Both the position numbers and the translations under genes were made by a program. 28,063 nucleotides of DNA from Funneliformis mosseae. Taxonomy: Eukaryota > Glomeromycota > Glomeromycetes > Glomerales > Glomeraceae. The notes under the pieces were generated by a model. It made no database searches, was not told the origin of the DNA, and saw nothing but the letters and a program-made list of their open reading frames with translations. Position 1 is the first letter of the stretch. Every line of letters begins with the position of its first letter. The stretch spans positions 1 through 28,063 of the forward strand of contig CAJVPP010000659.1 in NCBI GenBank assembly GCA_910592005.1. Direction: 5' to 3'. Below are positions 11,171 to 20,469 of the stretch, piece by piece.

Positions 11171-11359
11171 GTTATTAGCGAAGATATTATGTGAATTTTT
11201 TATAGTTTTAATTTTATATATATAATAAAAGAACTTTATAATTCATTTATAAAAATTTATTGCTATAAAGTTTTAATTGTAAAGGAATACTTATTTATAA
11301 ATTCTATATAAAATAAGTGATACTTATTTTGGGGTGGTATTTATTTTCAGACGAATACG

Positions 11360-14300
11360 GTATATATATAAAAATAAAACAAATTAAATTTAAAATTAGT
11401 TCTAATAAGAATAAATTTGATAAATTAAAAAGAAAATAAGATTACTCAAAATTATAAAGTAAAAAAATTTAAAATATTTAAAAAGAATAAAAATTATCAA
11501 ATATAATAAATCAGATTAGTCACATTTTTTTTTTAAATATTTATACTTATATAATCAGATTTATGATTTAATTAAATTCAAATCAGCTGATTCAAAAAAA
11601 AGATAATTATTAAAATATAGATTATTGTAAAAATTTAAAAGAAAAATATAATATTTATATAATACAGATAATATTAAATAATAATTTTTTACCTTGTTAA
11701 GTTAACATAATTATTGTAAAGATTTATTATTATCTAGTATAGATTAATATAACTAAAGTTATATATATAAATTTTAAGAATATTCTAATAAATACTACTA
11801 TTTCATATTTATTAAATATATAAGGCAATTTTGCTTCTATTTACTGATATATTTATTATTATTTTTATTTGTAATAAATACTTTATAATTAATTAGTAAT
11901 CTTATATTTATAATTAATCAGATTTTTCTATAAAAATTAATTTCTTCAGTATATTTAATGATAATAAAATAAATTAAAAAATAAATTTCTAAATAAAATA
12001 GTTTATAACATTTATATATTTCTAATAGCTTAATATATTTTCACTTATATATATAGAATATTTGTTATTAAATTAAATTATCAACATAGTAATTTATATG
12101 ATCTGTAATATGATTTTAATAGTTTATCTCCTATATATAAGATTTAAAAATCTTTGCAAATTCTTAATATAATAATATATTAAAAGTAAATAAATTTATT
12201 CTATTAAAATATTATTAGTAGATAGTAATCAAAAAAATTCCTGATATTTGAAAAATAAAAAGGTATATTGTTAACTTTTTAAAAAGTTTAAATTATTTAA
12301 GTATATAAATACAAATTGTAAGATAATCTGAATATAATTCTATAAAAAAAGTATATTAATATTATTTAAAAAATTTGCTAGTTTTATATTATCAAATAGT
12401 TATTTTAAAAATATTTAGATTTAATAAAGTAATTCATGAATTTTGAATTAGCTACTTAAAATTTTTAATATGTTAGAGAAATTCTTTGTGATCTTTGAAG
12501 TTGTAATAATTTAAAGTTATAGAAAAAAAATCTGAAAAATTAAAAAGATAAGAAAAATAAAATTGTAAAAAAAAGAATAATTACTTGTCTTATCTGAATT
12601 TTATTTTATATTTTTAGATTAAAAAATATCTTATTTATTTAAAAGTAAAAATATGAGTTATTGTAAATCATTTAAAATTAAAAAAGTTATAATAGTTTCT
12701 TATTTTTTGTTACTAAAACTAAAGAGAAATATTTTATAAATCCTATTAATTTACCTATTATTATGATTTTTTTAAAAATCTTGAATTATAATTAAGGTTG
12801 CTTGACAAAATTTAGAGGTTTTGCAAGTTATTTAAATGAAAAAAATAAAAAAATTAAAATTTAGTAAAATTATATCAAAATCTTAGTAAAAATTAGCAAA
12901 ACTAAAGTTTAAATATTTTATCAAATCTAAAATATGTTTAAATAAGCAACCTTAATTATGATGCTTATTATTCATCTTTTGAAATAATATTTATTCATAT
13001 TTTTATTATTTTATTTATCATAAGTACTTTTTATTTTCATCTTTTTAACTAATCATCAGAAATAGTATAACTTATTATTTAAGAATAACTAAAAGTATAA
13101 TCTAAAAATTAAAATAAATAGAATTTAATAATAACTGATAACTTTTTCTTCTATTTTATGAATAAATTATTTATTTTATTTGTATATATTTTATAAAAAA
13201 AAAGTAAAACTAAGTTTTATATTAAGTATTATAATATTAAATAAATAAATATTTCTTAATTTTTAAATTAATATAATATAATCTAAACTTTACTAAATTA
13301 CATAAGATATATATATATAAATATAATGTAAGATATATTTTTGCAACCTACATTCCTAAAAATATTATATAATAAAGCTATTACTCTTATTATTAAAATT
13401 TTTATAAAAATTTGTTTAATAAAATTTATAATAATAAATAATTAGTTTAGATACTAATTATTCTTATTTTTTAATAATAAATAATTAATTTTTAAAATTG
13501 TAGACAAATTTATTTGCAATACTATTAAAAGAATAATTTAATTGAATTAAAATTAAATTATAATAAAAAATAGAAATTTTAAAATAAAAATATTTTATAA
13601 AAGAAATTATAACTATTTTAAAAATTTTTATTAATTAAAATTAATAAATAAAAATTAACTAATTTTAATCTTTAATATAAATAAATAAAATAATTATTAA
13701 AATATTATAGTTAATATTATTTTAAGCTTTATTTATTCTACTTATTATATTTATTTATTAATACCTAAAAATTTGTAATTATACTTATTTAACAATAAGT
13801 TTAAATGGTAATTTATATTAAATTTCAATCATATCTAATTTATATCTTTCTAATTAACTAAATCTAATAAATCAAAAATAATTGTAAATTTTATTAGAAA
13901 TTATTTTTGAAATTAAAATCAAATAATTTTTATACAAAAAATGAAGACTATATGAATAGATAGAACTAAAAAAAAAAAAAATTCTTTTTTAATTAAATAA
14001 TAAATAAGCTGATGCTAAAAAATAAAAATATTTGCAAAATTTTAAAATAAATAAAGATTAATATTTAATTGATTATATTAATATTATTTTAATTAACTAC
14101 TATTACATCATAAATTACTTGTAGTTAGTCATTTGTGAATCATTTTTGACAGGCTGGTAGGATGCTAAAATGATACAATATCAAGGATGATAAGATGATA
14201 AGATGCCAGTCTTTCTAATTAATTTTTTATATATATAAGTTGAAAATCCTTTAACAACTAAACATACAATGTTACCTATTATTACATATATTTTTTTTGC

Positions 14301-14448
14301 ATTTACCATTTAATATTATAACTTTGTTTATTTTTAAAATCCTAATTTCTTCTTATTTTATTTTGTTATTTATATATTTGCGTAATTTTTAATACGTTGG
14401 TAACACTGATTAATTGATATTTTCTAAAGCTATTATTTTATATATAGT
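11360..14448. other. AT desert with scattered small repeats, no gene recognised
   Basis: Extremely AT-rich DNA. No coding region could be supported on either strand. The exceptions are the inverted-repeat element at 12,788-12,959 and a slightly more complex patch at 14,150-14,215. The latter has ggatgctaaaatgat and gatgataagatgataagatg repeats bounded by gacaggctgg and ccagtctttc, an imperfect inverted pair. Confidence 0.6.
12788..12959. mobile_element. 172-bp MITE-like inverted-repeat element
   Basis: ataattaaggttgctt at 12,788-12,803 and aagcaaccttaattat at 12,944-12,959 are perfect 16-bp reverse complements. The inside is AT-rich noncoding DNA with aaaatttag repeats. The size, noncoding content and perfect termini fit a nonautonomous transposon. 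The border sequence is too AT-rich to settle a target duplication. Confidence 0.6.
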
Positions 14449-14900
14449 CAGAACTCGATATAACGATTTGCGATATAACGAACTTATTTCTTAAACCAAA
14501 ACCACTTATAATAAAATTATCACTACATACTGATTTATTATAAATTTCACGATATTGTATTTGCGATAATATATATACAGTATATATATTTTTTTAATGG
14601 ACGATCATCATACTAATATCAAATGTTAAATAAAATCAGATTTTGTAATCATCTTTTACCATGTTTTCTTAAAAATAATCGTAATGCATTATCTATGGGA
14701 CAAAAGCAAGAACTTTGTCTCAAAAAATTAACAATCCATTTATACAAAATAGAACTTGCTGAATATTATAACATCAAATCTAATATAATTAGTGATATTT
14801 TGAAAAAAAGGTCTGAAAATTTGTCTATTATTAGTTCTGAACAGATTTGAACCAACGTATAAAGAGTTGGATGTCTCAATTTTTATCTATAAATCAACAT
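14449..14900 (+). mobile_element. 5' fragment of a pogo/Tigger-type transposon
   Basis: Begins with cagaactcgatataacgatt, a terminus of the style seen in pogo/Tigger elements, with cgatataacg repeated at 14,456 and 14,471. The N-terminus of a CENP-B-type transposase follows at 14,623. Neither the catalytic domain nor the matching right terminus is present. Similarity fades by about 14,900, 75 bp before the stop codon of the convergent DM9 gene. Confidence 0.6.
14623..14850 (+). pseudogene. N-terminal CENP-B/pogo HTH fragment, truncated
   Basis: A 75-codon open frame from an ATG reads MLNKIRF..., then LSMGQKQELCLKKL (residues about 24-37) and ELAEYYNIKSNIISDILKKR (about 49-68). This is the CENP-B N-terminal helix-turn-helix pattern ('ls..qK.elc..k......ela.eygi....vsdIlkkk') that binds element ends. 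The frame stops at a TGA just where the second HTH and the DDE domain should follow, and these are absent. It therefore cannot transpose. An exapted DNA-binding peptide is possible but unsupported. Confidence 0.65.
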
Positions 14901-14974
14901 ATAGTGCAAAATGTATAACAAAAATAAAGGACCGCGGAAGAACTTTACCATAGGTACATGTATTTATGTCACTT

Positions 14975-15856
14975 TTAAGATAAAATTCCCGATTTAATAG
15001 CTAAAATTTCATAGTTTTGTCCGATTTTGGCAAATCCAGAAAGAACATAATGAATTCCTGGCAATGGCTAATAATGAAAAATAAATTGGTTTATAAAAAA
15101 ACCATTGAACTAGAAATATACGCAAGAAAAGTGAAATAGGAAAAAAAAACTTACATTACCCGCTTTACCAATAACCCATTTACCGTCATCCCAAACTCTG
15201 GCTATAAACAATTCATCCTTATTATCCTTAAACATTATCAAATTTAGTTAATATATTAACGTAAATACAAAGTTAAACAAATGAATAAATAAATATATAC
15301 ATGTTCAGTGCCAACCCTCAAAGGAGTAAAATTGAATTTAGTTTGATCAGGAACTCCGGATCTATTACAAGAAATTATGCAAATAAAGAAATTTTATACA
15401 TGTTTTACGAGCCGATTATATAATAATAAAAACGTTTAGGATTAGAAATCTAACTCGTAGCAAAGTATTTATTTATAACTTACAAGGGAATCCACTTGAA
15501 TAAAGTCTCACTTTCAGTTAAGGCATTATAACCTTGAGCCGCAACCAAAACTTCATAATTTGGAATTAACATTACGCCACTAGCATATTCGACCACTAAA
15601 GCTTTCTTTGATTTGCTAACAAATCCAGGTTGCGTACCACCATATTGATCGATACCACGACCAATCGCTTTTCCACAGACTCGGAATGCATTTGTAGGTA
15701 TTCTGCCTGCACCAGCTGATACCCATTGAACGGCCTGTAACATTATAAAGATTTTTTTTTATTTTTATTTATTTATTTATTTATTTTTAAAAACTAAGTC
15801 ATTACACTTTTCAATTATATTACCGGATGATTTTGACCAACGTGTGGACGAGGCAT
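14975..15856 (-). CDS. Tandem DM9-domain (DUF3421) protein, 169 residues, five exons, intact
   Basis: Exons on the minus strand are 15,856-15,824, 15,734-15,484, 15,361-15,301, 15,226-15,155 and 15,067-14,975. All four introns (89, 122, 74, 87 bp) start GT and end AG, and joining the exons gives one open frame ending TAA. The ATG at 15,856 is chosen because the next exon is in frame and a TATA box lies about 40 bp upstream. Two DM9 repeats are visible. Repeat 1 runs from QWVSAGAGRIPTNAF (residues 14-28) to NYEVLVA (70-76). Repeat 2 runs from FKWIP (90-94) through ELFIARVWDDGKWVIGKAG (120-138) to NYEILAI (157-163). There is no signal peptide or membrane segment, so it is probably cytosolic. 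DM9 proteins in animals include mannose-binding lectins and pathogen-responsive proteins; a carbohydrate-binding role here is inference. The residue pattern is well preserved, with no stops, unlike everything around it. Confidence 0.88.
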
Positions 15857-15894
15857 GTTGATATGATTTTAATGACAATGTCGTAAACAATGCG

Positions 15895-15902
15895 TTTATA
15901 TA
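15895..15902 (-). promoter_or_regulatory. TATA box of the DM9 gene
   Basis: The minus strand reads catctatataaacgca, with TATATAAA ending about 40 bp upstream of the ATG at 15,856, in locally less AT-rich sequence. The spacing implies a very short 5' leader. Confidence 0.6.
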
Positions 15903-16510
15903 GATGCGAAAGCCGTTGAATGACAAAGATGTGATCTCATGTGAAATTACGTAACACATGCAGTAATTAATAAACACCCATTTATCAACATTGTCCAAGT
16001 CGAGACCTGTATGGCATGGCCGAAAATAAGTTCCTTTGTGCCGGTCTAGAATATGTACTCTAATCCGAAGTGTAGTTTACCATGCAACGGTCTGTCTATT
16101 CGCATCAATTAGATATGTATAAAATATTTCACCCACCCACAACGGCCGATTTGTTAAAAAAAAAAAATGTAAGATGATTATTTTGGAGCGATCATCACTT
16201 TCCTGAGAAGTGATCAAAATAATTTTACCAATTTTATACACCATGATGAAATTAAACATTCATTTTCAGGTTATGACCAACATGAATATTATCATCGATC
16301 CAAATTGCTTTATCTTTTATGAATTTAATGATTCCTTTGTTACTAATAATATATCCTTGAATTTGTAAAATAATGATCTGCACAGGACCCCGAACAATAC
16401 ATGAAAAGGTAACAATATAGAGTTTGCGTATAATGAGCCAAGATTTATGTGGATCATTTCCTTTTTTGGATATTTCACACCAGCATTACATAGTGCCGGG
16501 TCCAAGATGC
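15903..16510. other. Less AT-rich upstream region with coding-like fragments of unknown origin
   Basis: Composition is clearly less AT-rich than the deserts. On the minus strand a 68-codon frame from 16,523 reads MSEMSILDPALCNAGVKYPK..., and an overlapping frame has IVRGPVQIIILQIQGYIISN followed by KFIKDKAIWIDD. The second block faintly resembles the early strand of pectin-lyase-fold (GH28-like) proteins, but the match is too short to claim. Other open frames at 16,077-16,259 and 15,777-15,998 (minus) have no recognisable domain. The region may be the DM9 promoter plus an old gene relic. Confidence 0.3.
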
Positions 16511-16897
16511 TCATTTCAGACAATACTCAAATGAACATTTTGGAAAATATCACTTCAAATAATAATTTTGTTACAAATAATTTATAAAGCTTTATTTAAG
16601 TTGTAAAATAAAAATTACACAATAATTTTACATTACATTTTATATTAAAAATTTTAACTTCAGATATTTATTTGTAATCTTAAAGTTTTTTAATAATAAT
16701 AATATAATTGATTATAAGAGAAGGCAATTTTTTTAAATTAAATCTTGTGCATTTTTATATTTTCACATGTAAAGATTAATTATAAAATTTAATTAAAACA
16801 TAAAGTGGTTCATTTAGAATATACTGAAATGATCATTTGAAAAAGTCTGAAGGAAATGATCATTTGAGATATATTATTTAAAATAATCATTTGGGAG
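16511..16897. mobile_element. About 390-bp foldback/MITE-like element with aaatgatcattt repeats
   Basis: The left side, tcatttcagacaatactcaa (16,511) with atgaacattttgg, pairs with the inverted right side at 16,815-16,897. There gaaatgatcatttgaaa, gaaatgatcatttgaga and aaaataatcatttggga form three spaced units containing the palindrome aaatgatcattt. The middle is AT-rich and noncoding. The unit design resembles the family A arrays near 5.5 kb. The boundaries are approximate. Confidence 0.5.
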
Positions 16898-17019
16898 GGT
16901 TTTTAGGAAAGAGCTTAATATATTTTAATCTAATAACATCAAAAACTAAAATGCAATAAAAATCTCAATTTTGTTAAAAAATTTCCAAAACCTGATTTTC
17001 TAGCAATCAACCCATTTAG

Positions 17020-17095
17020 TATTATGGTAAATATATATTTCAAATATGCATTCTGATTTAAAATATTCCAATTGGCATTTTGATAAAACTTTCAA
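17020..17095. repeat. Isolated fragment of the aaatatgcatt/ccaattggcatttt repeat type
   Basis: Contains atatatttcaaatatgcatt and aaaatattccaattggcatt, units like those arrayed at 5449-5830. It is probably a remnant of the same repeat family. No gene lies between it and the Mutator element at 17,703. Confidence 0.4.
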
Positions 17096-17693
17096 TCATA
17101 ATTAATGCTATATGATTTAATTAAAATATATTAGCATAAAAAATTTTCTTAACCTTTATAAGTAAACAATCTGATTAGATCAAGAATAAAAAGATTGATT
17201 ATTTTTTATATTACTACTATTAGCTTAAAAATAAATAGTAAGGTGTTAATTAAGATATTAGTCATTTTTAGATATTTTTTTCAATTCCATGAATTTTAGT
17301 TAGTTTTTTCACCTTTGATAACTTTAAATTATAGCAATACATAGTTTATATTTGTGATAAAAGATTTAATACTTTTATCTTTTATTATTATTATTTTGTA
17401 ATTTCTTTTAGCAAATTGTTTTGTGATTTTTATTTTTAACTTTTGGCTAAAAATTTGTTTTTGAATTATCAGACTGTAAAGATTATTATGTTTACTTTTA
17501 ATTAATTATGAACTATAGTATTTAATATTTTTTAGTTTAATTTCTATACATCTTTAATAAATTAATTACTTAAATTAGTTCAATTATATAATAGATAAAA
17601 TTTAAAAATATGATATTAATAAATAATTATCTTATATTCATAAATAGATTTATTATTAGAATCAATTTTAATATTAATTATATAAAATTTATT

Positions 17694-17702
17694 TATAAAT
17701 AA
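17694..17702. repeat. Left 9-bp target-site duplication (tataaataa)
   Basis: Identical to 21,618-21,626. A 9-bp duplication is the hallmark length for Mutator-like elements. It sits exactly outside the GGG/CCC ends of the inverted repeats. Confidence 0.85.
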
Positions 17703-17748
17703 GGGAAAATCGAATTAGCGACCCCGATCGCCATGACGACCCCTAATT
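17703..17748 (+). repeat. Left terminal inverted repeat of the MULE
   Basis: It reads gggaaaatcgaattagcgac and then cccgatcgccatgacgaccc. The reverse complement of the right end reads gggtaatactatttggcgac and then cctgtcgctatagtgaccc. They share the GGG start, GCGACCC, TCGC.AT and GACCC blocks, at roughly 70% identity with a couple of one-base gaps. Confidence 0.8.
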
Positions 17749-17804
17749 AACCAATCAAATTTAAGCATTAAGTAATATGTTCAACCAATTAAATTTATCG
17801 TTTT

Positions 17805-18050
17805 GCGAATCACAAAAAATTTCTCGTGTAATGCGTTACGTTTGTTATTGCGAGTCACAAGAATTTTGATTGTGTAATATGTTTACGTTCGTATTGCGAG
17901 TCACGAGAATTTTGATCATGTAACGCGTTTATGTTCGTATTGCGAGTCACGAGAATTTTGATCGTATAATGCGTTACGTTTGTATTACGAGTCACAGAAA
18001 TTTTTGTGTAATACGTTTATGTTCATATTGCAGGTCACAGAAATTTTTTG
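17805..18050 (+). repeat. Six-copy subterminal tandem array, 43-46-bp period
   Basis: The core gcgagtcac (or a one-base variant) begins at 17,805, 17,850, 17,896, 17,942, 17,987 and 18,030. Each core is followed by an a/g-aatttt block, then a gtgtaatgcgtt-like block with CpG sites, then acgttcgtatt. The regular spacing, about four helical turns, and the position just inside the left inverted repeat suggest protein-binding sites, possibly for the transposase. No counterpart exists at the right end. Confidence 0.85.
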
Positions 18051-18158
18051 TATCACTTCTTTACGAAATTTTTCATCAATTTCACATGTTGTATGTGCCA
18101 GAAGACGCTAATTTCAGCCCATAACATGAAATTTCGTATAATAGCCTAAACGTCTAGC

Positions 18159-18540
18159 TTTTTTCGGCTTTGGCTTCTTTTGAGTCCAAAAGAATAGGTA
18201 ATTTGGTGTGGCAGTATTTTTATTTGGGTTCATGGTAGAAGACTTAGGTTCATGGTGGAAGACATATATTACCTTCTTATAATAATTAAACGTTTTTTGC
18301 TTCAATGTAAAAATTCTATTTGGTAGCTTTTTTAGTTTCTTTTTTGATATCATTTTTTTCGACTTTGGCTTCTTTTGAGTCTAAAAGAATAGATAATTTA
18401 GTGTGGCAGTATTTTTATTTGGGTTTATGGTGGATGACTTGAGTCATAGTGAAAGACATATATTACCTTATAATAATTGAACGTTTTTTGCTTCAATGTG
18501 AAAATTCTATTTGGTAGCTTTTTTAAGTTCTTTTTTGACT
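18159..18540 (+). repeat. Two tandem copies of a 195-bp leader segment
   Basis: ctttggcttcttttgagt recurs at 18,168 and 18,363. The following landmarks recur in order: gtggcagtatttttatttgg, gaagacatatattacctt, cgttttttgcttcaatgt and attctatttggtagc. Copies run about 18,159-18,353 and 18,354-18,540. They lie immediately upstream of the transposase ATG at 18,600, so they probably carry its promoter or 5' leader. The short minus-strand open frames here are translations of the repeat. Confidence 0.85.
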
Positions 18541-18682
18541 TCTCATCACTTTTCATATAAACACATTTTTGAATACTCTTGAATAAGAGTTTGCATAATA
18601 TGGGAGAATCGAGCATACAAGACAAAGAATATGAAGCATTATTAGAGTATGATAGTGCAGAAGATTTTTCTGATACGGATAG

Positions 18683-18760
18683 GTAAGTAATTAAATTTTT
18701 AGAATATCGTATTATAAATTGGGTGATATAAGTCTAATAAAAACAACATTTTTATCGTAG
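18683..18760 (+). other. Intron 1 of the MULE transposase (78 bp)
   Basis: Donor gtaagtaatt and acceptor tttatcgtag. Removing it joins AG to T (a Ser codon) and links the acidic N-terminus to the FAR1-type domain in frame. Confidence 0.8.
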
Positions 18761-19852
18761 TATATCTGATGAAATTGTGGATATAGAAAAGGATACGAAC
18801 CTTTTTGTTGGTAAATCTTTTCAAAGTTGGGATCATATTGCAAAGTTCATGAAAAGGTATGCGACCGCTAAAGGTTATGGGATACGAATTGGTGGTGGCA
18901 GAAAGATCAATAAAATGATAAATGAAGTAATAAAGCGAAGGTATTTGTGTCGCCATACTGGAAAAGCCATATTCAAACAAACAATACAATCAAATGTGTC
19001 ATCTTGTCGAGTAGAATGTCCATGGCTAGTTAATATTTGAGTTAAGAAGGGAAAAGGCTATTTAGAAGTCACAAAATTTAACGATATTCATATTGAATAC
19101 GAGTGTCATCCATCAGCAAGTAAATTCGTTTCAACATTACGAAAATTGCCAGAAGGAATTCTTGAAGAAATTTGATTTTTAACCGTTATTGCTAAAGTGA
19201 ACGTAACAGTACAATACCGAATTATTCGAGAAAAGTTCAAGACAAGAATATACCGGCCTGATCTTTATAATGCTATCGATAAATTTCATCGTGAAGTAAC
19301 ACCAGGCGAAAAGGATACAGATTTATTGTTAAAGAGACTTCACGATAAAAAAATTGGAGATTCACGATGGGTAATCTCAATGAAGTTTGATCCAGTTACT
19401 TCATCGTTAACACATCTTTTTTGGATGAGTTCAGAACAACAAATTTTGTGGTTACGCTATCATGATGTTGTCATGCATGATAATACCTGCAAAACTAACC
19501 GTTACAATCATCTATTGTCTCTTTTCGTCACTCTAGACAATAATTTAAATACACGAATCGTAGCTCAGGTGATTGTTGATGATGAAACACAGCTCTCCTA
19601 TGAATGAGTTTTTCAATGTGTAAAAGAAGCAATCAGTATACCACCAAGAGTTTTCGTAACTGATGGTGATCCTGCAGTTAATGCTGCAGTTATAGTACAA
19701 TTTCCTGATGCTTTTCATATGCATTGTATTTGGCATATAAGTCAAAATCTACCAAAACAATTGAAAAGAAAGTTGGATTCAGGTTTCAGTAATTTTATGA
19801 AAGATTTCTATACCACAAGGAACAGTTTAAAAGAGGAATAGTTTAATGAAAG

Positions 19853-19953
19853 GTATTACCATTGTTAATTTATAAGCATTATAATTTCATTGTTTATTGC
19901 ATTGTATTTAAAGTTTTTTTTTATTGTTACATTTATCAATTTATTCAATAAAG
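19853..19953 (+). other. Intron 2 of the MULE transposase (101 bp)
   Basis: Donor gtattacc and acceptor attcaataaag. The joined codon gives FNER-WNALLQNYPQSKDY, the expected continuous MULE sequence between the CxxH motif and the catalytic Glu. Confidence 0.8.
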
Positions 19954-20395
19954 ATGGAATGCTTTGCTACAGAATTATCCACAATCAAAAGACTATTTGA
20001 CGAAGGTTTTAGGATGCAATCCTCAATCGTGGGCGCGTACATTTACCAATAGATATTTTACTGCTGATGCATAATCAACCTCTCATAACGAAGGTGAAAA
20101 TGCTATATTAAAACGACTTTTCGGAAGTTCAAGTCTTTCATTATATGAATTATTTAATGCATTAGAAGAAAGGTATCAGGAAGAAAATGATTATTGTGAA
20201 TTTGTAAGTTAAAAGTAAACTGTACCGCAGATAGGACCTCAGAATGTATCAAAATCTATTTTCAGGCCTATTGTAAGACAATTGCACGATTTCTTAATGC
20301 CAAATGTTATTAAAAAACAGGAGGAGCAAATGAACTTAAGTCTCTGTTATCATGTTACAGAGATTGAATTTGAAAATGCGCGTTCTAAAGAAAAT

Positions 20396-20469
20396 GTTAG
20401 TATTTTATGTTATTTGGTTATATAATTGAGTCACTTTTTAATGTTACTGAAATAATTGTCTTACCTTAG
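20396..20469 (+). other. Intron 3 of the MULE transposase (74 bp)
   Basis: Donor gttagtattt and acceptor gtcttaccttag. It falls at a codon boundary between ENARSKEN and VLDESDRFIDNLFDF. Confidence 0.7.

Larger units (their letters stand above)
9699..11194 (+). pseudogene. pogo/CENP-B-type DDE transposase relic
   Basis: The translation shows an N-terminal DNA-binding region with KKEVVNYAKKYNQNEAGGHF (about 9745-9805). The first catalytic region follows as FNIDKIPVWF (about 10,233-10,262), where the D of the ID-K-PVWF motif is kept. A GT-AG interval at 10,369-10,516 fits an intron, followed by GFKFFLICIIKNK (matching 'DGTKLPPICIFKNK' in the family). Then come a DHLEKLIKEKF block and SIYQSLNISLNKLFKDNFH near 10,805-10,860, in the place of the usual 'lqPLDV.lNKPFK' with the D replaced by N. 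The C-terminus (11,060-11,190) is Asp/Asn-rich from a gataatgat repeat. There are many stops and at least two frame slips, so it is nonfunctional. Confidence 0.75.
9578..11359 (+). mobile_element. pogo/CENP-B-type DNA transposon, degenerate
   Basis: The left terminus tattcatctaaaaataagc (from 9578) matches the reverse complement of the right terminus, which reads tattcgtctgaaaataaa (ending 11,359). A TA lies at each border, consistent with the TA duplication expected for pogo-type elements. The enclosed pseudogene covers most of the 1.8 kb. Confidence 0.65.

Noticed and set aside
16317..16523. GH28/pectin-lyase gene fragment
   Set aside because: The resemblance rests on about 15 residues spread over two frames and is too weak to name.
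18114..18989. Minus-strand frames at 18,114-18,353, 18,425-18,625 and 18,699-18,989
   Set aside because: The first two are near-identical translations of the duplicated leader; the third is antisense to the FAR1-type domain exon.
20204..20265. Extra intron (gtaagt...ttttcag) in exon 3 of the MULE transposase
   Set aside because: Both splice signals look good and it would remove two stops. However, 62 bp would shift the frame, and the sequence inside (TVPQIGPQNVSKSIF) aligns well with the expected transposase.
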